Assembly (NCBI RefSeq): GCF_036059255.1
Contig: NZ_CP107947.1
Coordinates: forward strand, 6,696,001 to 6,760,000
Origin: Micromonospora sp. NBC_00389
GTDB taxonomy: Bacteria > Actinomycetota > Actinomycetes > Mycobacteriales > Micromonosporaceae
DNA: 64,000 nucleotides
Reading direction: 5' to 3'
Positions 50,359 through 57,871 of the stretch are shown here, one piece after another (the stretch's first letter is position 1; each line of letters opens with the position of its first letter). Under the pieces are notes generated by a model. The model searched no databases, was not told the origin of the DNA, and saw only the letters and a list, made by a program, of their open reading frames with translations. The position numbers and the translations under genes were made by a program.

Positions 50359-51609
50359 TCATCGTTTATCGCCGATCGGCGATGAAAGTGTAGCGGGTGC
50401 GGGCGCAGCGAGGGACACGGTCGCGACAACCAGGCGGGCGATGGCCGTCAGGGTGTGCGGGTCGACGCGATCCGGGGTGTCGGCGGGACTGTGGTAGCCG
50501 GCCATTCCCGCACCGATGCCCACAGCCGCAAGCCCGGCGGCGCCGTAACGGCGGTTGTCCGACGCCACGGGCCCGGCAGTTAGCGGAAGGCCGGTGTGTC
50601 GGCCGGCTTGGTCGAGCAGGGCGAGCAGCCGGTGGGCGGGGCCCCCGGCCTCTACCGCGGCGGCCTGGTCGAGGCGGCCGGCGCCGTCGACGTTGATGAC
50701 CAGCGGGTTGCCGCCGCTGGCACGCAGTCGAGAACTGTGGTGGGCGGAGCCCAACGCCCCGATTTCCTCGGCGTCGAGCAGCGCGACGGACAGTCCGAGG
50801 TCGTCGGGGAGCACGGCGGACAGGACCCGGGCGGCCTCCAGGACCACGGCGACGCCGCTGGCGTTGTCGGACGCGCCGGGCTGGCGCACGCCGGGGTGGT
50901 CGCCCACCCCGTCGTAGTGGGCGGTCAACAGCAGCTCTACCGCACGGGGCGAGGGTCGGTCGAAGGTGGCGTAGATGTTCGTACCGGTGGCGTCGGCGCG
51001 ACGTAGTGGGGTGTTCGCGCTCATCCAGCCCTCACCGGCGGCGCTCAAGACGACAGAGTGCGTGCGCGGGTCCAGCGTCAGGACCGGCAGGGGGCCCGGG
51101 TCCGGGCCCGCGAGGGTTGTGTACTGCCATCCGTCGGCGTCGACCGCGCGGCTCAGGAGCAGACCGGCAGCGCCTCGGGTGTCACGGTAGGCGTCGAACA
51201 GAATCATCCCCGCTCGCACCACCAGCCAGCGGCCGGTCGGGTCATCGCTACCGGCCACACCCAGCAGGCCACGCCTGACCTCGATGGTGTCGGTGGAAGC
51301 CGGGTGGATCGACACCTCACGACCGAAGGTCAGATCCGCCGACACGTCGCCGACACCCCATGTGACGGTCGGTGCGGCGTAGATGTCCGGCACGGCCCGG
51401 ACCGGGAAGTCGTCGATTTCGACCCTCGCGCCGAGCGCGGTGAGGTGGTCGGCGAGCCAGGCGCGGGCGGCAGCCCCGCCCGGCGTGCCGACCCGCCGAC
51501 CGGCGAAGTCGTCCGCAGCCAGGGCGGCGACGGTCGTGGTCATCCGCTCGGCGGACACGGCCACGAGCCGCGCCGCCATGCTGGCGGGCGGGCCGGCTGC
51601 CGGCGTCAT
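50359..51609 (-). CDS. M28-family zinc aminopeptidase
   Basis: 416 residues, no signal peptide, so apparently cytoplasmic. Zinc ligands: LLLTAHYDGVGD (His, with Asp), ASDNASGVAVVLEAARVL (bridging Asp), LDAEEIGALGSAHHS (Glu pair), and AGYHSPADTPDRV (last His). A PA-like insert lies between about 110 and 230. It sits inside the ars operon, overlapping the upstream CCG gene by 4 bases, so a role in arsenic metabolism (for example on peptide- or thiol-bound forms) is possible but unproven. Confidence 0.87.
   Translation of the reverse strand: MTPAAGPPASMAARLVAVSAERMTTTVAALAADDFAGRRVGTPGGAAARAWLADHLTALGARVEIDDFPVRAVPDIYAAPTVTWGVGDVSADLTFGREVSIHPASTDTIEVRRGLLGVAGSDDPTGRWLVVRAGMILFDAYRDTRGAAGLLLSRAVDADGWQYTTLAGPDPGPLPVLTLDPRTHSVVLSAAGEGWMSANTPLRRADATGTNIYATFDRPSPRAVELLLTAHYDGVGDHPGVRQPGASDNASGVAVVLEAARVLSAVLPDDLGLSVALLDAEEIGALGSAHHSSRLRASGGNPLVINVDGAGRLDQAAAVEAGGPAHRLLALLDQAGRHTGLPLTAGPVASDNRRYGAAGLAAVGIGAGMAGYHSPADTPDRVDPHTLTAIARLVVATVSLAAPAPATLSSPIGDKR
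50368..50383. promoter_or_regulatory. Perfect palindrome before arsR (minus arm)
   Basis: ATCGCCGATCGGCGAT, 16 bp, 20 bases before the arsR GTG and inside the last codons of the M28 gene. Likely ArsR site for an internal promoter. Confidence 0.5.
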
Positions 51610-51857
51610 CCGCAGCACCCCTGTCCGGTGCGCATCGCGTCGGCCTTCGCCGTGGTGCCGCAGCAGGAGTCGGCCGCCTCGGCGGTCTGTTGGGTGCCGC
51701 AGCACGGGCCGCCGGTCGTCGCTGTCTCGCCAGCGGGCGGGAGGATCGAGCCGACCCCCTGCACGGGGCTTCCGCAACAGGAACCCGACCCGGTCACGAC
51801 CAGGGCGGCGCCCGGGTCCCCGGTGAATCCGCCTGCCCTCTGGGTGTCCTCGCTCAT
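51606..51857 (-). CDS. Small Cys-rich CCG-repeat protein (arsenic-binding candidate)
   Basis: 83 residues with four vicinal Cys pairs: GSGSCCGS, GGPCCGT, ADSCCGT and the C-terminal GQGCCG. The spacers are flexible and rich in Gly, Ala, Thr. Vicinal thiols bind As(III) tightly, as in the ArsD chaperone. The same CCG motif forms the tail of the flavoprotein in this operon. GGAAGGG precedes the ATG; the stop overlaps the peptidase start. Confidence 0.8.
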   Translation of the reverse strand: MSEDTQRAGGFTGDPGAALVVTGSGSCCGSPVQGVGSILPPAGETATTGGPCCGTQQTAEAADSCCGTTAKADAMRTGQGCCG

Positions 51858-51906
51858 CGTGTTCCCTTCCGCCTGTCTTGACGTTTGTCTAAGCAGAGAG
51901 TTGCAC

Positions 51907-51927
51907 GTTGATTAGAAGGATGTCAAC
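51907..51927. promoter_or_regulatory. ArsR operator in the divergent ars promoter
   Basis: GTTGA-N11-TCAAC between the divergent CCG-protein gene and arsR, only 9 bases before the arsR ATG. Half-sites match those at 49466. Confidence 0.65.
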
Positions 51928-51935
51928 CTAGAGAC

Positions 51936-52313
51936 ATGTCGAAGCAAGGCGCGCCTCTCGCCCTCGTGGATCTGACCGCTGATACGCCGTGCTGCCCTCC
52001 ACTGGCTCAGCGCCGGGTGCCGGCCGAAACCGCCGCAGTGCTCGCTCCGACGTTCAAGGCCCTGGGCGATCCGGTGCGGCTGCAGCTGATGTCGATGATC
52101 GCCTCGGCGGAGGGCGGGGAGGCGTGCGTCTGCGACCTCACTCCCGCCTTCGACCTCACCGGGCCGACCATCTCGCATCACCTCAAGACGCTGCGCGAGG
52201 CCGGCCTCGTCGATGCCGAGCGACGCGGGACGTGGGTCTACTACCGCGCTCGCCCGGCCATCCTGCGCCAGCTCGCCGCGCTGCTCACGGTCGAACCGAC
52301 CCCCACGGCGTAG
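51936..52313 (+). CDS. arsR: ArsR-family arsenite-responsive repressor (plus-strand arm)
   Basis: 125 residues. EACVCDLTPAFDLTGPTISH carries the ExCVCDL As(III) site at the start of the recognition helix; HHLKTLREAGLVDAERRGTW follows. An extra N-terminal TPCCPP pair may take part in sensing. Heads the plus-strand ars genes. Confidence 0.92.
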   Translation: MSKQGAPLALVDLTADTPCCPPLAQRRVPAETAAVLAPTFKALGDPVRLQLMSMIASAEGGEACVCDLTPAFDLTGPTISHHLKTLREAGLVDAERRGTWVYYRARPAILRQLAALLTVEPTPTA

Positions 52314-52435
52314 GCCGCGGCCGGCGCCGCAGCCCCCGGGTGAACATCCACCCAGCCGGGTGCACTCAGCGCGCCCCACACCGACCACCGACTCGTCGCC
52401 ATTTGACAGTGTCGCAGTTGCTCAGCAATAGTTGA

Positions 52436-52451
52436 CTCAATGAGTATTGAG
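52436..52451. promoter_or_regulatory. Inverted repeat over the start of the arsR-arsC fusion gene
   Basis: CTCAAT-GAGT-ATTGAG covers the ATG at 52440; a second dyad TTGCT-C-AGCAA lies at 52418-52428. These could be autoregulatory sites for the fused repressor. Confidence 0.4.
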
Positions 52452-53141
52452 CTTGCTTCCCTGCAGGGGCGCGCCCGCATCCACGCCGCGCTCGGGGATC
52501 CGGCGCGCCTGGCGGTCGTCGACGCGCTCACCCTGGGCGATGCGTCCCCTGGTGAGATCGCCCAGGACCTGGGGATGCCGACGAACCTGGTCGCCCACCA
52601 CGTCAAGGTCCTCACCGAAGCCGGGCTCGTCGTCCGCAGCCGGTCCGAGGGAGACCGCCGTCGCACCTACCTACGGCTGCGGCCCGAGGCCCTGGCCATG
52701 CTGATGCCGGCGCCGTTGACCGAGGTGGGTCGGGTGGTGTTCGTCTGCACCCACAACTCCGCCCGCTCGCAACTCGCCGCCGCCCTCTGGTCCGACCGCA
52801 CCCACACCTCGGCGGCGTCCGCGGGAACGCAGCCCGCAGAGCGGGTTCATCCGCGGGCTGTCGCCGTGGCCCACCGGCACGGACTGCGGCTGAACCCGAC
52901 CGGCACCGCGCACGTCGCGGACATCGTGCGCGACGGCGACCTCGTCATTGCCGTCTGCGACAACGCCCACGAGGAACTCACCGGCCCAGCCGCGCCCCGA
53001 CTTCACTGGTCGGTGCCCGACCCGGTCCGCGTCGACACCGACGCCGCGTTCGAGGCCGCGTTCGCCGACCTCGCCGCCCGCGTCGACCGCGTCGCCCCCA
53101 ACGTCGCCGCCGCCACGAGTTCGGCCGGCCGCCATGACTGA
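52440..53141 (+). CDS. ArsR-ArsC fusion (repressor domain plus arsenate-reductase/LMW-phosphatase domain)
   Basis: 233 residues. Residues 1-90: ArsR winged helix (HAALGDPARLAVVDALTLGD, PTNLVAHHVKVLTEAGLVVR). Residues 98 on: LMW-PTPase fold with P-loop VFVCTHNSARSQLAAAL (CX5R) and the Asp loop HWSVPDP. It joins a DNA-binding and an arsenate-reducing or -sensing domain in one chain. Overlaps the next small gene by 8 bases. Confidence 0.9.
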   Translation: MSIELASLQGRARIHAALGDPARLAVVDALTLGDASPGEIAQDLGMPTNLVAHHVKVLTEAGLVVRSRSEGDRRRTYLRLRPEALAMLMPAPLTEVGRVVFVCTHNSARSQLAAALWSDRTHTSAASAGTQPAERVHPRAVAVAHRHGLRLNPTGTAHVADIVRDGDLVIAVCDNAHEELTGPAAPRLHWSVPDPVRVDTDAAFEAAFADLAARVDRVAPNVAAATSSAGRHD

Positions 53142-53382
53142 CACCAACCCCTACGTGCGCGATGAACGAGGGCAACCCGGCGCCCAACTGCACCCCGTAA
53201 GCACCAAGCCGCAGCAGAGTAGGGCGGACGAGACGTACCGAGGCCTGGTGAATCCGTCGCGTCCCGCCGGCCGTTACCAGCGTCTCGACCGCAACAGCGA
53301 CCCCGCCCGCGCCCTGCCGGCGATGCCCGACCAGGCACCGGTCAACTGGCCCCGCGATCCACACTGCAAGGAGGGCTTCTGA
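53134..53382 (+). CDS. Small hypothetical protein in the ars operon
   Basis: 82 residues, hydrophilic, with TDTNPYVRDERGQPGAQLHP and VNWPRDPHCKEGF at the end. No known domain; a single Cys near the C-terminus. Start overlaps the fusion gene and the stop overlaps arsC (TGATG), so it is clearly part of the operon. Confidence 0.6.
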   Translation: MTDTNPYVRDERGQPGAQLHPVSTKPQQSRADETYRGLVNPSRPAGRYQRLDRNSDPARALPAMPDQAPVNWPRDPHCKEGF

Positions 53383-53789
53383 TGTCCGACAAGCCGAGCG
53401 TCCTGTTCGTCTGCGTCCACAACGCCGGCCGCTCACAGATGGCCGCCGGCTGGCTGCGCCACCTCGCCGGCGACGCCGTCGAGGTCCGCTCTGCCGGCTC
53501 CGCCCCGGCCGAGACGGTCAATCCCGCCGCGGTGCAGGCCATGCGGGAGGTCGGCATCGACATCACCGACCAGACGCCGAAGCTCCTCGAGTACGCCACG
53601 GCGCAGTCCTCGGACGTCATCGTGACCATGGGCTGCGGCGACGCCTGCCCGGTCTTTCCCGGTAAGCGCTACGAGGACTGGAAGCTCGACGACCCCGCCG
53701 GCAAGGGCGTCGAGGCCGTCCGCCCCATCCGCGACGAGATCCGCACTCGGGTGGAGAAACTCCTCACCGAGTTGCGCCCTGTCGCCTGA
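53382..53789 (+). CDS. arsC: Arsenate reductase ArsC (mycothiol/mycoredoxin type)
   Basis: 135 residues. P-loop LFVCVHNAGRSQMAAGWL (CX5R). TMGCGDACPVFPGKRYEDW resembles the corynebacterial ArsC1 group, which uses mycothiol and mycoredoxin. Reduces arsenate to arsenite for export by ACR3. Starts on the stop of the previous gene. Confidence 0.93.
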   Translation: MSDKPSVLFVCVHNAGRSQMAAGWLRHLAGDAVEVRSAGSAPAETVNPAAVQAMREVGIDITDQTPKLLEYATAQSSDVIVTMGCGDACPVFPGKRYEDWKLDDPAGKGVEAVRPIRDEIRTRVEKLLTELRPVA

Positions 53790-53963
53790 CCCCGAGACCG
53801 CCCCGCGCGCCCGCTACTGGACCCACTACCGACTCCGGCCCGAATCGCTCCGCGCGCTCGGTCAGTGCGCCGCCTTCGCCGACCAGGCGCCCACCGGCGC
53901 CGAGGGCAGACGGCCCTGCGGGCCCGAAACACCCGCCCAGGAACCAACAGAGGAACGAACCCC

Positions 53964-55040
53964 ATGACGGCACTGGCCACACCGGCGCGCACCACACCAC
54001 GGCTCTCCACGCTGGACCGGCTCCTGCCGGTATGGATCGGCGCCGCCATGGCCGCCGGGCTGCTCCTCGGCCGACTGATCCCCGGACTCGACGACGCCCT
54101 CGACCGGGTCAAGATCGGCGGGATCTCCGTACCCATCGCCCTCGGCCTGCTGATCATGATGTACCCGGTCCTGGCCAAGGTCCGCTACGACCGCCTCGAC
54201 ACCGTCACCTCCGACCGGCGCCTGCTGATCTCCTCCCTGGTCATCAACTGGCTCATCGGCCCCGCCGTCATGTTCGCCCTGGCCTGGCTGCTCCTACCCG
54301 ACCAGCCCGCGTACCGCACCGGCCTCATCATCGTCGGCCTCGCCCGCTGCATCGCCATGGTCATCATCTGGAACGACCTCGCCTGCGGCGACCGGGAAGC
54401 CGCCGCCGTCCTGGTCGCGCTCAACTCCGTCTTCCAGGTCCTCGCCTTCGGCCTGCTCGGCTGGTTCTACCTCACGGTCCTGCCCGGCTGGCTCGGCCTG
54501 GAGCAGGCCGGACTGTCAGTCTCCGGATGGGACATCGCCGGCAGCGTCCTGGTCTTCCTCGGCATCCCCCTGACCGCGGGCTACCTCACCCGCAAACTCG
54601 GCGAACGCGCCAAGGGCCGCGACTGGTACGAGGCGAAGTTCCTGCCCCGGATCGGGCCGGTCGCCCTGTACGGGCTGCTGTTCACCATCGTGCTGCTCTT
54701 CGCTCTGCAGGGCGACGCGATCACCGCCCAGCCCTGGGACGTCGCCCGCATCGCGCTCCCCCTCCTCGCGTACTTCGCGATCATGTGGTTCGGCTCGTTC
54801 GCCATCGGTCGGGCGATCGGCCTGAACTACGAACGCACCACCACGCTCGCCTTCACCGCGGCCGGCAACAACTTCGAACTTGCCATCGCCGTGGCGATCG
54901 GCGTGTTCGGCGTCACCAGCGGCCAGGCCCTCGCCGGAGTCGTCGGACCACTGATCGAGGTACCGGTCCTGGTTGCCCTCGTCTACGTCAGCCTCGCCGC
55001 CCGCCGCCGGTTCTTCCCCACCGGAGTCACCATCGCCTAG
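53964..55040 (+). CDS. acr3: ACR3-type arsenite efflux permease
   Basis: 358 residues, about ten membrane helices. GLARCIAMVIIWNDLACGD contains the essential Cys of TM4, and FTAAGNNFELAIAVAIGVFG the conserved Glu of TM9. Pumps arsenite out using the proton motive force. GAGGAA precedes the ATG; 175 bases separate it from arsC. Confidence 0.94.
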   Translation: MTALATPARTTPRLSTLDRLLPVWIGAAMAAGLLLGRLIPGLDDALDRVKIGGISVPIALGLLIMMYPVLAKVRYDRLDTVTSDRRLLISSLVINWLIGPAVMFALAWLLLPDQPAYRTGLIIVGLARCIAMVIIWNDLACGDREAAAVLVALNSVFQVLAFGLLGWFYLTVLPGWLGLEQAGLSVSGWDIAGSVLVFLGIPLTAGYLTRKLGERAKGRDWYEAKFLPRIGPVALYGLLFTIVLLFALQGDAITAQPWDVARIALPLLAYFAIMWFGSFAIGRAIGLNYERTTTLAFTAAGNNFELAIAVAIGVFGVTSGQALAGVVGPLIEVPVLVALVYVSLAARRRFFPTGVTIA

Positions 55041-55358
55041 CCGGGCACAAGCAACGGCTCCGGCAGCCAGCGGCGCGAGGCCGACCGTCGGCAGCCGTTC
55101 GGGGCCACATACTCCGTTCACCGGCGTGTTCGGCCCGGAAACCGTCGAACGGTACGCCTTCGAGTCCTACAGGTATCTGCACCGCACCGTCCGCTGCCGA
55201 TCGTCGGAGATCGGGTGCCCGCGCTCAGACTCGCTCACGGGAGCGAATCTCGCTTCAGGCAGGTCACGACGTCCGCACATCAAGCGTCCACGATTCGGCA
55301 CGATCGACCGCGCGTCCCGCAGCATGACAACGCGTTCGCCCGTGAGAAAGTTGGTGTC
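55041..55358. other. 318-bp gap after acr3 with a gene fragment
   Basis: Contains a short remnant at 55114-55200 (listed separately) and nothing else I can support. Confidence 0.5.
55114..55200 (+). pseudogene. Remnant of the three-helix-bundle domain found with arsenate reductases
   Basis: The frame reads FTGVFGPETVERYAFESYRY then LHRTVRC, matching the FGPETVERYVFESYxxL motif of the N-terminal three-helix-bundle domain of many actinobacterial ArsC fusions. Both ends are lost. It suggests a second arsC once followed acr3. Confidence 0.5.
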
Positions 55359-55895
55359 ATGGCAGCTGAAGCGACTCCGGGCCGCGAAGTTGTCCTCGAG
55401 ACGGATCGCCTGCTGCTCAGACCTTGGCGGGAAGCCGAGGCTGTCGTCCAGCGCGAGCTGTGGACCGAACGTGACCCACGAGTGCCGCCGCACCGCCGAA
55501 TCGACGCGGATGGACACCCCACGATCGCGGAACTCGAGGATTCGATCCGCACCAACCAGCCATCGTCGACCGGGTTACTGGCGATCGAGCGGAAGGCCGC
55601 TCGTGACGTCATCGGCTACTGCGGGCTGATCGACGGCGGACGAGGATCGGAAGGGGAACCGGAACTGGCGTTCGAGCTGCTACGCCGATTCTGGGGTCAG
55701 GGATACGCGACCGAGGCCTCGTTGGCGGTTCTGGACTGGGCGGGATCGTCCGGGTACGAACGTCTGTGGGCCACGGTCTGGGAGTGGAACACCGCTTCTC
55801 GCCGTGTACTGGCTAAGGTCGGGTTCACCGAGACCGAGCGGAAGGAAGTGGACGCGGTCTACGGGACCACCCTGTTCACCACGAGACGGCTCTGA
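55359..55895 (+). CDS. GNAT-family N-acetyltransferase (RimJ/RimL-like)
   Basis: 178 residues. VVLETDRLLLRPWREAEAVV is the usual RimJ/RimL start; ELLRRFWGQGYATEASLAVL is the CoA loop and NTASRRVLAKVGFTETERKE the end motif. ATG at 55359. Stands alone after the ars island. Confidence 0.87.
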   Translation: MAAEATPGREVVLETDRLLLRPWREAEAVVQRELWTERDPRVPPHRRIDADGHPTIAELEDSIRTNQPSSTGLLAIERKAARDVIGYCGLIDGGRGSEGEPELAFELLRRFWGQGYATEASLAVLDWAGSSGYERLWATVWEWNTASRRVLAKVGFTETERKEVDAVYGTTLFTTRRL

Positions 55896-56378
55896 CACAC
55901 CCGGCGTTTCGCCTTGAGGGCGGCTCCGAGCAGCGGCGGCAGGCGTCAGCTCCCCATTCCGAGTTCGTGCTGCGGTGTGCCACAAGCGGATCGATCACCG
56001 GACATGGTTGCACGCTGCCGAAGTGCCCGGTGATAACGCCATAAGGTCCCCTGCTCGGGCAGATCAACAGTACGGACGATTCGTGCGGGCTGACGGGAGC
56101 TTCCAGGCCGGCTCCTGCCCTGCAACGCCTGCCCCTTCTGACCTCACCTAGTAAATCCTCCTCCCAATCGACGGGTGGTCGGTGTGCGGCGCTGCCCCGC
56201 GACGGGTTTTGCTGCGACCCCCATGGAAGGGGCGAGTTCGCCACCGCAGTTGTGTACGAGGACCGGTGTGTTGCCGGCGAGCACATAGGACGTGTGGAGG
56301 CCAGCGACAGCGCGGTCACGCATCGTCTTGTGACCGGTAACGGCCGGCGATCTTGCTTCGACGCATGTGCCGGACTGG
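55896..56378. other. 483-bp region downstream of the tRNA array with one strong hairpin
   Basis: No convincing gene. ATCACCGG (55994-56001) pairs with CCGGTGAT (56037-56044), with an inner GCAC/GTGC pair, giving a two-step hairpin. It could end transcripts from either side or be part of a structured RNA trailing the array. Confidence 0.4.
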
Positions 56379-56447
56379 TCGCAAGCCTCGGAGTCGAACC
56401 GAGCAGGCCGCCGTTATGAGCAGCAGCTGGACCCACGTCCGCCTGCG
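56379..56447 (-). tRNA. tRNA with CAT anticodon (Met or Ile2), shortened D-arm
   Basis: Acceptor CGCAGGC/GCTTGCG pairs fully; loop CTCATAA; T-arm CTCGG-TTCGACT-CCGAG. The D-arm is reduced to GGAC-GTGG-GTCC, giving 69 bases. Confidence 0.65.
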
Positions 56448-56474
56448 CCTTACTCCGCAGTGGATGGCATCTAG

Positions 56475-56545
56475 AGGCCGTAGCCGGACTCGAACCGGCG
56501 TGCGCGGTTTTGCAGACCGCTCCCTCACCCCTCGGGCATACGACC
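56475..56545 (-). tRNA. tRNA-Cys(GCA)
   Basis: Acceptor GGTCGTA/TACGGCC; stem GCGGT-CTGCAAA-ACCGC; T-arm GCCGG-TTCGAGT-CCGGC. Confidence 0.85.
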
Positions 56546-56550
56546 GTGCG

Positions 56551-56623
56551 CGCCCCCGGACCGATTCGAACGGCCGGCCTGCGGTCCCGGAAACCGCTGC
56601 TCTATCCGCTGAGCTACGGGGGC
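56551..56623 (-). tRNA. tRNA-Arg(CCG)
   Basis: Acceptor GCCCCCG/CGGGGGC; GCGGT-TTCCGGG-ACCGC; normal D-arm TAGCTCAGCGGATAGAGC. Confidence 0.88.
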
Positions 56624-56627
56624 ATGG

Positions 56628-56709
56628 TGCGCGTCCCTGGTGCCGACCCAGGTCTGCTCGAAAGCGCCGGCTTTACAGGCCGGGGGGCGTGCCGCCGCCC
56701 ACGACGCGC
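56628..56709 (-). tRNA. tRNA-Tyr(GTA), class II
   Basis: Acceptor GCGCGTC/GACGCGC with encoded ACCA; CCGGC-CTGTAAA-GCCGG; extra arm GCT-TTCG-AGC as expected for bacterial Tyr. Confidence 0.85.
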
Positions 56710-56713
56710 TTGG

Positions 56714-56787
56714 GGTGACTGGCGGGACTCGAACCCGCGACAACCCGGGACCACAACCCGGTGCTCTACCACTGAGCTACAACCACC
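56714..56787 (-). tRNA. tRNA-His(GTG)
   Basis: CCGGG-TTGTGGT-CCCGG; acceptor GTGGTTG/CAGTCAC, with the extra 5' G and C73 typical of His. Confidence 0.88.
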
Positions 56788-56793
56788 ATGCTT

Positions 56794-57414
56794 CTAAATC
56801 TCCGTCGACCCAGGAATCAAAAAGTCATCGGCCATCCGAACGAGCGACCGTTGGCCGTTGACCGGTGGGGCGATCCGCAGGTACGCCGACGATTTCCCGA
56901 CCTCGCTGACCGGCACAAGGTAGACGCCAGGCCGTCCCGGGACTGCGACACCGAAGTAGTCGACCAGCCCGACGTAGGTCGTTCGTTGTTGAGCGTAGTT
57001 CTTGGAGGTAGTGGCGAACTCGATGACCGAGCCGTTCCGGACCAGCCGGGCGGTCTTGCACTGGACCGACTTCATCCCGTCGCCGGTCTCGATCACCAGG
57101 TCTGCTTTGCCCACCCCGAATGGAACGTAGCAGGGGTAGCCAGCATTAGTGAGGGCGGCCAGCACGCGACTCTCCACGATGGCTGCGACGGCGTTGGAGT
57201 CGTTCGCCGTAAGCGCAGTCGGGCGAGACGGGAACGCGATTGGCGGTCTAACAGACGTGGCCGTCTTCGTCGCAGCAGCGACGCGACGACGGGATTGCAG
57301 CCCATGCTTCTTGAGCCAGTAACGAACGTTGACCTGAGAGCAGCCGTGGCAGTCGGCGATTTGGCGCTGGCTCAGCCCTTTAGCCAGCGCGGATTCCAAT
57401 AGCTCTTTGTCCAC
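56794..57414 (-). CDS. PD-(D/E)XK homing-endonuclease-type protein (PDDEXK_5 / I-Ssp6803I-like) with N-terminal HTH
   Basis: 206 residues from GTG 57414. HTH: ALAKGLSQRQIADCHGCSQ, NVRYWLKKHGL. Nuclease core: PFGVGKADLVIETGD then MKSVQCKTARL, giving the D...QxK active site of group-I-intron-type PD-(D/E)XK endonucleases. VGLVDYFGVAVPGRPGVYLV and VPVSEVGKSSAYLRIAP follow as in the family. Starting at ATG 57462 would add 16 residues. It lies free between tRNA-His and tRNA-Val(CAC), not inside an intron that I can see. Confidence 0.82.
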   Translation of the reverse strand: MDKELLESALAKGLSQRQIADCHGCSQVNVRYWLKKHGLQSRRRVAAATKTATSVRPPIAFPSRPTALTANDSNAVAAIVESRVLAALTNAGYPCYVPFGVGKADLVIETGDGMKSVQCKTARLVRNGSVIEFATTSKNYAQQRTTYVGLVDYFGVAVPGRPGVYLVPVSEVGKSSAYLRIAPPVNGQRSLVRMADDFLIPGSTEI

Positions 57415-57482
57415 ACGGGCAGTGTAGCTCAACCCGGTGCGCTGCTGTTGCGCTACGGCCACACTCGCGGCCCGAAGGCCAG

Positions 57483-57555
57483 TACCCGCAGAGGGATTTG
57501 AACCCCCGACCTGCGCCGTGTGAAGGCGCTGCTCTGCGCGCTGAGCTATGCGGGC
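57483..57555 (-). tRNA. tRNA-Val(CAC)
   Basis: Acceptor GCCCGCA/TGCGGGT; GCGCC-TTCACAC-GGCGC; T-arm GGGGG-TTCAAAT-CCCTC. Confidence 0.88.
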
Positions 57556-57559
57556 TTGG

Positions 57560-57630
57560 CTCCCCTGCCTGGACTCGAACCAAGATCAGCCGGTTAACAG
57601 CCGGCCGCTCTACCCTTGAACCACAGGGGA
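57560..57630 (-). tRNA. tRNA-Asn(GTT)
   Basis: Acceptor TCCCCTG/CAGGGGA, G73 and encoded CCA; GCCGG-CTGTTAA-CCGGC. Confidence 0.88.
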
Positions 57631-57634
57631 ATGG

Positions 57635-57708
57635 CAGCGCGGACGGGACTCGAACCCGCACATGTCCCGGGTGAAAGCCGGGCGACTCTTCCATTCGTCC
57701 ACCGCGCC
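57635..57708 (-). tRNA. tRNA-Glu(TTC)
   Basis: Acceptor GGCGCGG/CCGCGCT; CCCGG-CTTTCAC-CCGGG; encoded CCA, then one base to the next tRNA. Confidence 0.88.
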
Positions 57709-57719
57709 AGGTGGGTACG

Positions 57720-57791
57720 TGCCGCGAGCTGGGATCGAACCAGCGACCTACGCCTTGTCGAGACGTTGCTCTCCCGCTGAGCTACCGCGAC
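57720..57791 (-). tRNA. tRNA-Val(GAC) with C33
   Basis: Acceptor GTCGCGG/TCGCGGC; ACGTC-TCGACAA-GGCGT, so position 33 is C instead of the nearly universal U; normal T-arm GCTGG-TTCGATC-CCAGC. Confidence 0.78.
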
Positions 57792-57793
57792 GG

Positions 57794-57869
57794 GAGCGGG
57801 ACCGGGATTCGAACCCGGGTACCTCTGGGTTATGAGCCCAGCGCGCTTCCATAACTGCGCCATCCCGCA
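57794..57869 (-). tRNA. tRNA with CAT anticodon, initiator-like
   Basis: CTGGG-CTCATAA-CCCAG gives the three G-C pairs (GGG/CCC) of initiator tRNA-fMet, and position 1-72 is an unpaired T-T. The rest of the acceptor (GCGGGA/TCCCGC) pairs. Confidence 0.75.
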
Positions 57870-57871
57870 AG

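Noticed and set aside
53791..53967. Plus-strand reading between arsC and acr3 (RYWTHYRLRPESLRALGQ...)
   Set aside because: Codon use looks coding, but no ATG, GTG or TTG precedes it in frame; only a CTG could start it. Left out for lack of a start.
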